Shown here piece by piece: positions 57,501 to 64,000 of a DNA stretch of 64,000 nucleotides (the first letter of the stretch is position 1; each line of letters opens with the position of its first letter). The DNA lies in NCBI RefSeq assembly GCF_041677825.1, contig NZ_JBAYPG010000005.1:1-64000 (forward strand), written 5' to 3'. Made by a program: the position numbers and the translations under genes. The stretch comes from Castellaniella sp041677825. GTDB taxonomy: Bacteria > Pseudomonadota > Gammaproteobacteria > Burkholderiales > Burkholderiaceae_B. Below the pieces are notes generated by a model. The model was not told the DNA's origin. It ran no database searches and saw nothing but the letters and a program-made list of their open reading frames with translations.

Positions 57501-58226
57501 TTAAAATTGAGACTCACCACTCAATAAGCGCATCCTAGAATTTGAGATGTGACGACGCATGTTATCTCGCGCCGCCTCGGAATTTTGGTCCTTGATGGCA
57601 TTAAATACAACTTCGTGCTCATTCTGCACTTGCCTCAATCTATCCGCATTCGAAATCAGAGACAAGCTGCGAGCAATAGTGATCCCCGATATTGCATAGT
57701 CAGCAATGGCGGCCATGGCCGATTCAAACAGGTGGTTACCCGTAGACCGCGCAATGGCGTTATGGAAGCGCATGTCCACCTCGGCTCCGATTTCACCATG
57801 CCTTGCAGCCTTGTCCATTGCTTCTAACGCACGTGACATGGCTGATAGATCATGCTCGGTACGTCGAACCGCGGCAAGATAGGCAGCTTCCCCCTCAAGT
57901 GCAACCCGGAATTCATAACAACGCATCACATCCGAAATGCCGCCCAAACGAGCAAACTCAAAAAACTCTTTTTTGGGGCGTGTCTGTATATACGTGCCGG
58001 AACCACGCCTGGAAATTATGATCCTGTCAGCCCGAAGCCGCGACAGGGCCTCCCTGACGACAGATCTCGACACGCCAAATTCTCTGGCAAGGCGGAGTTC
58101 CGGTGGAAGTTTGTTATCGGCATCGAATTTCCCTTCAGATATCCAGACCAGCAGGTTCTCATAAAGCTTGTCTGCCAGCTTTGGAGACGTCGATGGAATT
58201 GTGGCAGTCGAGAGGTTCAACGACAT
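57501..58226 (-). CDS. GntR-family transcriptional regulator of the FadR subgroup
   Basis: This 241-residue cytoplasmic repressor has an N-terminal winged helix (ELRLAREFGVSRSVVREALS ... RRGSGTYI) and a C-terminal FCD ligand domain (DVMRCYEFRVALEGEAAYLA; VDMRFHNAIARSTGNHLFES), whose Asp/His residues bind a metal and small acid. FadR-subgroup members usually sense organic acids, which fits the hydroxy-acid dehydrogenase it faces. Convergent with the binding-protein gene. Start ATG at 58226 is preferred over one six codons upstream. Confidence 0.88.
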   Translation of the reverse strand: MSLNLSTATIPSTSPKLADKLYENLLVWISEGKFDADNKLPPELRLAREFGVSRSVVREALSRLRADRIIISRRGSGTYIQTRPKKEFFEFARLGGISDVMRCYEFRVALEGEAAYLAAVRRTEHDLSAMSRALEAMDKAARHGEIGAEVDMRFHNAIARSTGNHLFESAMAAIADYAISGITIARSLSLISNADRLRQVQNEHEVVFNAIKDQNSEAARDNMRRHISNSRMRLLSGESQF

Positions 58227-58249
58227 GGTTTTCCTCACACGCAATCACA

Positions 58250-58630
58250 TCAGACACTGCGCCCACCGCCGAGCTTCTGGCCCGCCAGTACGGCCAGATA
58301 GCCCAGCGCCATGCTCACCAGCACATAGACGATGGCCACCATCGTGCCCTGCGCCGGGCCCGACATCAACACTACCGCACCATAGGCAAAACTGGAAAAA
58401 GTGGACAGCCCACCCATGATCCCTGTGCCCACAAACAGGTATTGAGAATCGCTCAGCTTGCCGCGCGCATGCACTGCTGCAGCCAGGCCCAGCAGCAGGC
58501 AGGCCAGCAGGTTGGCCAGCAGGATATCCAGCGGAAAACCCTCAAAGCCGGCGGGCGTAAGCTGCATGAACAGTTCACGGCCAATGGCGCCGATACCCCC
58601 GCCAATGAAAACCAGCACGATCAATTTCAT
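58250..58630 (-). CDS. crcB: Fluoride exporter CrcB (Fluc), copy 1
   Basis: This 126-residue inner-membrane protein has four spans and the Fluc signatures GGGIGAIGRELFMQL, ANLLACLLLGL and GTGIMGGLSTFSSFAYG. Fluc proteins form dual-topology channels that expel fluoride. It follows a second crcB gene by 9 bases on the same strand. The pair could form a heterodimeric channel, as in some Gram-positive bacteria. Confidence 0.9.
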   Translation of the reverse strand: MKLIVLVFIGGGIGAIGRELFMQLTPAGFEGFPLDILLANLLACLLLGLAAAVHARGKLSDSQYLFVGTGIMGGLSTFSSFAYGAVVLMSGPAQGTMVAIVYVLVSMALGYLAVLAGQKLGGGRSV

Positions 58631-58639
58631 GTCCCCCCC

Positions 58640-59023
58640 CTATGCTTGTGCCAGAGACGCGCCCAGCCAGGCGCAGACCAGACCGACCAGTACGGACAGG
58701 ACCAGATAGAACCATGCCAGCACGCGCTTGCGGCTGTCGTGCAGTTTGAGCACATCGAGCATCAGCGTGCTGAACGTCGTGTAGCCCCCCAGAATGCCGG
58801 TCAGCACCCCCGCGTTGAGCATGGAACCGTAGCGATCCTGCCAGTGGACCGAGAAATACACGCTCAGAAAACCGATGACAAAGGCCCCGCTGATGTTGAT
58901 GAGAAAGGTGCCTAACGGAAACGAGCCCTGGAAGTGCTCGCCTGCCAGCTTGCCGACGTACCAGCGGAGCAGCGAGCCGAACCCGCCACCCAGGCCGACC
59001 CAGATGATGTCAATACTCTCCAT
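58640..59023 (-). CDS. crcB: Fluoride exporter CrcB (Fluc), copy 2
   Basis: This 127-residue protein has the same family features (GGGFGSLLRWYVGKL; GTFLINISGAFVIGFL; LTGILGGYTTFSTLMLD). It lies directly downstream of amtB (41 bases). No fluoride riboswitch (crcB motif) was recognised in the short gap, so the pair seems to ride on the urea/ammonium operon transcript. Confidence 0.9.
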   Translation of the reverse strand: MESIDIIWVGLGGGFGSLLRWYVGKLAGEHFQGSFPLGTFLINISGAFVIGFLSVYFSVHWQDRYGSMLNAGVLTGILGGYTTFSTLMLDVLKLHDSRKRVLAWFYLVLSVLVGLVCAWLGASLAQA

Positions 59024-59064
59024 GCCGCACTATCCTCTGCAAAAGCAACCAACAAGGTATGTCA

Positions 59065-60303
59065 TCAGTTCTTCATGTTCCAGAGGCTGAATGCAGTTTC
59101 ACCGTGCATTTCTTCATCCAGGCCACGGATCTGTTCTTCTGCAGGCACCCTCAGGATGCCGGCCGCATCGAGAATCTTGAGCAGAATCAGAGTGATCACA
59201 ATGGCATAGACAGCCACAATCACCAGCGCCAGGGCCTGCACGCCGAGCTGGTGCCAACCTGCCGATACGGCATTGATGTGCGAGCTGGCCAGTACACCGA
59301 TGAGCAGGGCACCGGTCACCCCACCCACCCCATGTGCGCGCCAGACCTCGAGCGTGTCATCGATCTTGAGCCAGCTCTGTACGTATTTTGCATTGAAGCA
59401 GACCGAGGCCCCGATGGCACCGATGGCCAATGCTGCTGTGGGTTCGACGTATCCGGCGGCTGGCGTGATGGTGGCCAAGCCGGTGACGGCACCGACCAGC
59501 ACGCCCGAAAAAGAGGGCCGGCCGCTTTCGAGCCACTCCCAGGCCAGCCACACGAGCATGGCCACAGCCCCGGCCAGCATGGTATTGGTGAAGGCGTAGG
59601 CCGCCAGCGCATCTGCGGCATACGCGCCGCCGGCATTGAAGCCGAACCACCCGAACCACAGCAAGCCGGCCCCCACAGCAACCAGCGGCAGGCTGGCTGG
59701 CTGTTCTTTCTTTTCACCCTGGACGCGCGCAGACGCGCCCAGAAACCGGGCCGCCACCAGTGCGGAAAAGCCGGCAGATGCGTGAATCACGATGCCGCCG
59801 GCGAAGTCCACCACCCCCAGCCTGGCCAGAAAACCGCCGCCCCAGATCCAGTGCGCCACCGGCAGATACACCAGAATGGTCCAGAAGGCCACGAACAGCA
59901 GATAGGCCGTGAACCGGAAGCGCCCCACGAACGAACCCGTCATCAGGGCTGGCGTGATGATCGCGAACATCATCTGGTAGGCGAAAATCATGATGAAGGG
60001 GATATTGTCGGCAAATTCCGGATTGGGCCGTATGCCGACGTGGTACATGCCGAAATACGTGCCGATGTCGCCGATCACCCCGCCCACCGAGGGCCCGAAC
60101 ACCAGGCTGAAGCCGCCAAACACCCAGATGACGCCCACCACCCCCATGCAGATGAAGTTCTGCATCATGATGGACAGCACGTTGCGCTGCTTGACCAGGC
60201 CCCCATAGAACAGCGCCAACGCAGGCGTCATCATGCACACCAGCGCCGTGCAGATCAGTATGAAGGCGGTATCACCGGAATTGATCACTGGCATATCGTT
60301 CAC
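59065..60303 (-). CDS. amtB: Ammonium transporter AmtB
   Basis: This 412-residue channel has eleven spans and conducts ammonium through the inner membrane. Typical parts are the N-terminal MPVINSGDTAFILICTALVC, WxWGGG-like HWIWGGGFLARLGVVDFAGG, and the pore region IVIHASAGFSALVAA. No glnK gene is adjacent, although amtB is usually paired with it. Position between a urea transporter and the crcB genes suggests handling of ammonium produced by urease. Confidence 0.93.
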   Translation of the reverse strand: MNDMPVINSGDTAFILICTALVCMMTPALALFYGGLVKQRNVLSIMMQNFICMGVVGVIWVFGGFSLVFGPSVGGVIGDIGTYFGMYHVGIRPNPEFADNIPFIMIFAYQMMFAIITPALMTGSFVGRFRFTAYLLFVAFWTILVYLPVAHWIWGGGFLARLGVVDFAGGIVIHASAGFSALVAARFLGASARVQGEKKEQPASLPLVAVGAGLLWFGWFGFNAGGAYAADALAAYAFTNTMLAGAVAMLVWLAWEWLESGRPSFSGVLVGAVTGLATITPAAGYVEPTAALAIGAIGASVCFNAKYVQSWLKIDDTLEVWRAHGVGGVTGALLIGVLASSHINAVSAGWHQLGVQALALVIVAVYAIVITLILLKILDAAGILRVPAEEQIRGLDEEMHGETAFSLWNMKN

Positions 60304-60350
60304 CTTTCAAATAAAAACAGGACTTCCCCAACTCGGAAAACAGGGCTGCG

Positions 60351-61331
60351 TCAAGCATCATCCAATTGATGCTCGGCCACCGGCGCATGTGGATGGGGTG
60401 CCAGGGCCTTCTTGGGTGCCACGAACAGGTACATCGTGAGCACGTACGGCGCGGTGAACGACGGCAGGCCCAGGGGCGACATGACGACGTCATAGGCCGC
60501 CTGGACGAACACCGTGGCCACCGTCGCCAGCAATGCATACACCACCACCTTCGCCGACGTATCGAGAAAAATCACCCCCACCGCCATTGCCGTCAGTACA
60601 GGGCTGAAGCCGTACAGGCCCTGAATCACCACGGTCGGATCGACCCGCATGCCGATCGCACAGATCATCGCCACCAGCGAGCCCGCCGCGGCAGCCAGAC
60701 CCGCCCGACGCGAGGCGATGAAAATGCCGATCAGGATGATGACGCCACTGACCGCGCTGCCCAGCAGGAACACCTGTGCAATATTGCGGAAAAAGATCTG
60801 CACCAGTTCATCGGCCGCCGGGATGACCGCCGCGCCACTGATGTAGTCGGTCGCCATGCGGGCCGAATCGCCCGTGACATCCAGTGCCCCGAACGCATAG
60901 GCACCGCCCACCATGAGCCAGGCCGTGAGCACGAATGGTCCGGTCGAGCCGGGGACCCCCCAGCTTTTGGTCAGCGTCGCGGCAAAGGTGGCAGTGGCCA
61001 CCGTACTGACGGCCGCGCCGACGATGATGTAGAACCAGAGCAGGGGCGAGACTGCGATGAATGTGGGCAGGGCGACGCCCACCAGAATGCCGTTGAAGCC
61101 AAACAGGCCCGACTGGATGGATGGTTTGTCATTGCCCATCCACATGGCCGTGACCGTGGCGACCAGCAGGCCAATGATTGCCCCGATTGTCGTCGCCCAT
61201 TGCCCCGCATCATACGATGCGTAGGCAATGGCCACGAGAAACAGCAGGCCCGTCAGGGCATTTTCCATGAAGAAGACCTGCCCGGCCCCCCTCAGGGACA
61301 CCGTCAGGAAATTGTTGTTTTCACTCGCCAT
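60351..61331 (-). CDS. Urea transporter (UT/Yut family)
   Basis: This 326-residue inner-membrane channel has two homologous halves, each with the signature seen as GLFGFNGILVGVALP and GLYGFSPVLTAMAVG. UT-family proteins pass urea down its gradient to cytoplasmic urease. Start ATG at 61331 follows GGAGG by 8 bases; longer frames are antisense to nothing useful and lack support. It comes straight after ureD, the arrangement of the Yersinia ure-yut locus. Confidence 0.9.
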   Translation of the reverse strand: MASENNNFLTVSLRGAGQVFFMENALTGLLFLVAIAYASYDAGQWATTIGAIIGLLVATVTAMWMGNDKPSIQSGLFGFNGILVGVALPTFIAVSPLLWFYIIVGAAVSTVATATFAATLTKSWGVPGSTGPFVLTAWLMVGGAYAFGALDVTGDSARMATDYISGAAVIPAADELVQIFFRNIAQVFLLGSAVSGVIILIGIFIASRRAGLAAAAGSLVAMICAIGMRVDPTVVIQGLYGFSPVLTAMAVGVIFLDTSAKVVVYALLATVATVFVQAAYDVVMSPLGLPSFTAPYVLTMYLFVAPKKALAPHPHAPVAEHQLDDA

Positions 61332-61365
61332 TGTCTTGACCTCCGGTTCAGTGATGGAAACGATG

Positions 61366-62418
61366 CTAGCGCCACAAAAATTCGTCAGGCAACGTACGCC
61401 CACGGGCCTCTTCGCGCACGATCTGCCAGAAGCGCCGGACCTCGGCACGCACATCGTAGCTTTCGACGCCCACGGCACGCAGTATCAGGCCGGCCTCATG
61501 CGGCAATGCCGACACGCCCGACCAGGCCCGCACACGATCGCCGCCCGCCTGACCACTGCCCGCCTGACCACTGCCCGCCCGACCGTCACCCGCCTGACCA
61601 TTGCCTGTCCGAAGGTTGCCCGTCTGACTGCCGCCCGCCTGACCACCACCAGCCTGTACCTCGCACCGGGCCACGATCCGTTCGGCCACGTCGGGCGGCG
61701 TCAGGCACATGACGCTGGCAAAGGCATCATAGCCGCGCATGACCGCGGCAAAGTCCAGCAATTCATTGCTTTTTTCGATCAGGATCTTGTCATGGAACAG
61801 GCGCTGGCCGTCGGGCCGCTGCGCAATGGTCAGCAAGGACAGCGTATCGAAACCGAAACGCTCGCTGGCATGATGGTATTTGCGCCCGGTCATGAACATT
61901 TCGCCATACAGCAGCGTTGCGCTGGGGTCGATGATGATGTCCGTGTGATTGATGTAGCGCGAATCTCTGTACGGGATGGTGAAATCCGGCAGGTATTCCA
62001 GATAGGCCCCCGCATCGAGCCGGATCGTCTGGTGCTGGGAGGCATAATTGGCATCCATCTGGTGGATGCGGTTGTAGCCCTGGGAATTCACCTGAGCGCA
62101 GGCACCCTCTTGCACCGTGATGTCTATCGTGTAGCGATCGCCCTGCAGGATGCCGCCGCCCACCGAAATGATCGAACAGATCGGCAACTCGGGCATGGCC
62201 TCGTCCCAGTACAGGGCCTGCTGCACCAGCAGCGGCGCCACCCGATACAGGTCGTGAAGGATCGAGCGCCCGTTGCGCAACGAAAACCCCAGGCGCAACT
62301 GGCCAATCTTGCCAGGCCCCGCAGCCCGCATCTGGGCGGGCTGCGTGTGATAGCCACGCAATTCCCGGGCAACATCCAGATGCCCGAGCCGGCCGGGCAG
62401 TACAGGCGTTTCAGACAT
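61366..62418 (-). CDS. ureD: Urease accessory protein UreD with a pentapeptide repeat
   Basis: UreD is the scaffold that binds apourease and, with UreF-UreG, helps deliver nickel. The 350-residue product has ISVGGGILQGDRYTIDI, QGYNRIHQMDAN, LEYLPDFTIPYRDSRY and GYDAFASVMCLTPPD. An array of about eight pentapeptides (GQAGG/GQAGS, residues about 254-292) interrupts the C-terminal part. Start ATG at 62418 overlaps the ureG stop by 8 bases; an ATG three codons earlier is possible. In this locus ureD follows ureG, the order of Yersinia-type ureases. Confidence 0.92.
   Translation of the reverse strand: MSETPVLPGRLGHLDVARELRGYHTQPAQMRAAGPGKIGQLRLGFSLRNGRSILHDLYRVAPLLVQQALYWDEAMPELPICSIISVGGGILQGDRYTIDITVQEGACAQVNSQGYNRIHQMDANYASQHQTIRLDAGAYLEYLPDFTIPYRDSRYINHTDIIIDPSATLLYGEMFMTGRKYHHASERFGFDTLSLLTIAQRPDGQRLFHDKILIEKSNELLDFAAVMRGYDAFASVMCLTPPDVAERIVARCEVQAGGGQAGGSQTGNLRTGNGQAGDGRAGSGQAGSGQAGGDRVRAWSGVSALPHEAGLILRAVGVESYDVRAEVRRFWQIVREEARGRTLPDEFLWR
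61543..61660 (-). repeat. 15-base tandem repeat array inside ureD
   Basis: About eight degenerate 15-base units (GCCCGCCTGACCACT and variants on the plus strand) keep the ureD frame and encode GQAGG/GQAGS/GQTGN-like pentapeptides. Adjacent units 1 and 2 are identical, and later ones diverge. The number of copies could vary between strains by slippage without breaking the frame. Confidence 0.88.
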
Positions 62419-63073
62419 GGGCGGCATCGGCCCCCTGCGCAGGCCTGACATCGAACAGCGCCATATCCATGATGAGCGCGATCAGCTCATCGATGCCTTC
62501 GCCGGTCTTGCAGTTGGTGAACACGAAGGGTTTGCTGCCACGCATGAGTCTGGAATCGCGATCCATCACTTCGAGGCTGGCATCCACGTAGGGCGCCAGA
62601 TCCTTCTTGTTGATCACCAGGATGTCGGACTGGCACACACCTGCGCCATTCTTGCGCGGGATCTTGTCACCGCCGGCCACATCGATCACATAGATGTAGA
62701 AATCGGCCAGTGCCGGGCTGAACGTGAGCGTCAGGTTATCGCCACCCGATTCAATGAAAATGACATCGCTGTCGGGATACTTTTCTTCCATCTCTTCGAC
62801 TGCGGCGATGTTCATGGAAGGATCCTCGCGCACCGCCGTGTGCGGACACGCGCCGGTTTCGACCCCGATGATCTTTTCTTCGACCAGAATGCCATTGAGC
62901 GTGCGTCTGACCTGTTTTGCATCTTCGGTGGTCACCACATCATTGGTGATGATGAGTGGGCGTACGCCCATCTCGATCAGGCGGGGCGTAATGGTTTCTA
63001 TGATGGCCGTCTTGCCCGATCCCACTGGGCCGCCGATACCTATGCGAGTGATTTTCTTCACGACTTGCTCCAT
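62411..63073 (-). CDS. ureG: Urease accessory GTPase UreG
   Basis: UreG is the GTPase that drives nickel insertion with UreE as metal donor. The 220-residue protein has Walker A GIGGPVGSGKTAIIE, the CPH metal site GACPHTAVREDPSMN, the switch ESGGDNLTLTFSP and the GTP-specificity NKKD. Sequence style (ITRIGIGGPVGSGKTAIIE, TNDVVTTEDAKQV) resembles the Yersinia/Edwardsiella type rather than the common betaproteobacterial UreG. Start ATG at 63073. Confidence 0.95.
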   Translation of the reverse strand: MEQVVKKITRIGIGGPVGSGKTAIIETITPRLIEMGVRPLIITNDVVTTEDAKQVRRTLNGILVEEKIIGVETGACPHTAVREDPSMNIAAVEEMEEKYPDSDVIFIESGGDNLTLTFSPALADFYIYVIDVAGGDKIPRKNGAGVCQSDILVINKKDLAPYVDASLEVMDRDSRLMRGSKPFVFTNCKTGEGIDELIALIMDMALFDVRPAQGADAAHV

Positions 63074-63080
63074 TCCAGCT

Positions 63081-63809
63081 TCAATTCATAAACAGGCGCA
63101 CATGAGCCTTCACATGATGTGCCACCAGCACATCGAACACGGGGGCAAAGCCCGACATTTCATCGAGCGAAAGCTCGCGCACGTCTTCGTAGTCACCGGG
63201 TGCGCGGTTCTGGACGACAAACAGGATGCGCTGTGTATCGAGGTGATCGATGCGCATCAGGCGTACCGCCGCACTGAGCATCATGGCCGCGACACTGTAC
63301 TGATGCACAACGAACACCTGCGCCTCTGTGGCACCCAGATGCGCCAGTGCCAGCGCCTGCCCGACCGGGAAACAACCCGGTGTGGCATTGTCGCGGATGG
63401 CCGCGAGCCATTGGCGCACGACAGGAAACTCATCGAAACGCAGGGCCAGTTCAGCCAGCTTCTTGCCCATGCGCGCCAGCATCATGTGCTGCTCGGCCCC
63501 GATACGGCTGTCCCACAAAGCCTGATCCGCCTCGAGCACGGCTGCAAAATCACCCCGGGAAATCGCCCGGTGCGCATGCAGGGCCGCCACACCGTCCATG
63601 TGGGCCGCCTGCCGAAGCACAACTTCGACGAACTGCAGCAAATCCTCCGGACAGGTGACGACACCCGTCTGGACTGCGGATTCGAGCCCATTGGAAAAAG
63701 CAAAAGAGCCAACCGGCAGGGTTGAATCCGAAAATTGCAGCAGCCGGGCCAGCAACAGCATGTCACTGGCTGCCGAGTATCCGGGAGACTGGACCCCGTC
63801 TTCAGGCAT
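63081..63809 (-). CDS. ureF: Urease accessory protein UreF
   Basis: UreF works with UreD and UreG in activating urease. The product is about 242 residues from ATG at 63809, beginning upstream of MLLLARLLQFSDSTLPVGSF, the family opening. Other marks are MARMGKKLAELAL, VVHQYSVAAMMLSAAVRL and the C-terminal VLVAHHVKAHVRLFMN. The start overlaps the ureE stop by 8 bases; in-frame ATGs at 63833 and above fall inside ureE. The gap to ureG is only 7 bases. Confidence 0.9.
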   Translation of the reverse strand: MPEDGVQSPGYSAASDMLLLARLLQFSDSTLPVGSFAFSNGLESAVQTGVVTCPEDLLQFVEVVLRQAAHMDGVAALHAHRAISRGDFAAVLEADQALWDSRIGAEQHMMLARMGKKLAELALRFDEFPVVRQWLAAIRDNATPGCFPVGQALALAHLGATEAQVFVVHQYSVAAMMLSAAVRLMRIDHLDTQRILFVVQNRAPGDYEDVRELSLDEMSGFAPVFDVLVAHHVKAHVRLFMN

Positions 63810-64000
63810 ACCTGTGGACGTGCACGTCGTCATGGTGATGATGCGGCGTTGCGTCGGCTCCGGCAAACAGCATGCGGACTTCCTTGGCATCCAGCCTGGC
63901 CGCGATGTCTTCGCCTGCGGCGAAATAGGTCTTCACGTGTTCGAATGCGTGCGTCTTCATGACCGACGCCATCACTTTCTGGTCGACCGACAACGGCACG
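63802..64000 (-). CDS. ureE: Urease nickel chaperone UreE, C-terminal part (partial)
   Basis: The gene enters from the right edge; only its last 65 codons are visible. They encode PLSVDQKVMASVMKTHAFEH and LDAKEVRMLFAGADATPHH, followed by a short His-rich end (HHHHDDVHVHRYA) suited to nickel binding. The pattern matches the C-terminal domain of Yersinia-type UreE, though the His tail is much shorter. ureABC are expected beyond the window. Confidence 0.85.
   Translation of the reverse strand, partial: VPLSVDQKVMASVMKTHAFEHVKTYFAAGEDIAARLDAKEVRMLFAGADATPHHHHDDVHVHRYA

Noticed and set aside
59024..59064. Fluoride riboswitch before the crcB pair
   Set aside because: The gap is only 41 bases and lacks the conserved GGNGAUGG core.
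59059..60369. 436-residue plus-strand frame opposite amtB
   Set aside because: A His/Gln-rich shadow of a conserved channel gene.
48100..64000. Integrated element bounded by a repeat of the tRNA-Leu 3' end
   Set aside because: No second copy of the 3' end (GTTCAAGTC...CGCACCA) and no integrase gene were seen to the right of the tRNA within the window.

Overview
The window looks like a chromosomal segment of a high-GC betaproteobacterium, most likely an Alcaligenaceae/Burkholderiales relative. This rests on gene order and protein features: guaB/guaA, prfB-lysS, lexA, the trigger factor-clpP-clpX-lon block, and a second IF-1 gene. The placement is inferred, because no rRNA or marker tree is available here.

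Layout, left to right. (1) 1-117 holds the end of an IS3-type insertion sequence. (2) 230-9.4 kb is purine synthesis and housekeeping on the minus strand (guaA, guaB, purL, greB), with a plus-strand MFS exporter gene wedged between guaB and guaA. (3) 9.4-16.4 kb carries a PHP phosphatase, an alpha/beta hydrolase and a complete branched-chain 2-oxoacid dehydrogenase complex (E1alpha, E1beta, E2, E3). (4) 16.5-21.9 kb has comEC, tatD, lolD and one lolC/E-type permease, all minus. (5) 22-26 kb has a conserved hypothetical gene and recJ (plus), an EamA transporter (minus), and infA preceded by a long leader. (6) 26-31.5 kb is an SsuABC/TauABC-like ABC importer with an additional periplasmic binding protein, a hypothetical gene and a TDT-family carrier. 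(7) 31.7-37.7 kb has prfB with its programmed +1 frameshift and lysS, then a minus-strand iscR-iscS-iscU-iscA set whose IscU lacks a canonical cluster-ligand cysteine, and a low-molecular-weight phosphatase. (8) 37.8-47.9 kb has uvrB, an aromatic/aspartate aminotransferase, lexA with its own SOS box, and lon-clpX-clpP-tig.

(9) From a tRNA-Leu(TAG) gene at 48.0 kb the content becomes accessory: a three-gene toxin-antitoxin-like cassette, an ArsB permease, a branched-chain-amino-acid-type binding protein and a YqiA-like esterase. Then comes a decayed zone: an enoyl-CoA hydratase gene broken by one amber codon, an acyl-CoA dehydrogenase 3' fragment, and a frameshifted IS4-type transposase remnant. 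(10) 54.3-58.2 kb is visibly more AT-rich than its surroundings. It encodes an FMN-dependent hydroxy-acid dehydrogenase, a DUF1989 protein and a PotD-like binding protein without its permease or ATPase, all plus, plus a convergent FadR-type regulator. Paired TTGTC-S-GAC sites lie before the first gene. (11) 58.2-64 kb is a nitrogen module on the minus strand: ureE (partial), ureF, ureG, ureD, a urea transporter, amtB and two crcB genes. Gene order and sequence style resemble the Yersinia-type urease locus.

The most unusual items are the IscU with lost Cys/Asp and LPPVK motifs beside an isc cluster lacking hscBA-fdx, the AT-rich catabolic cassette with predicted operators, and repeated short tandem duplications (lysS 3' end, start region of a binding protein, ureD pentapeptide array, XRE gene). 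No CRISPR array, rRNA, or complete prophage or integrative element was seen.
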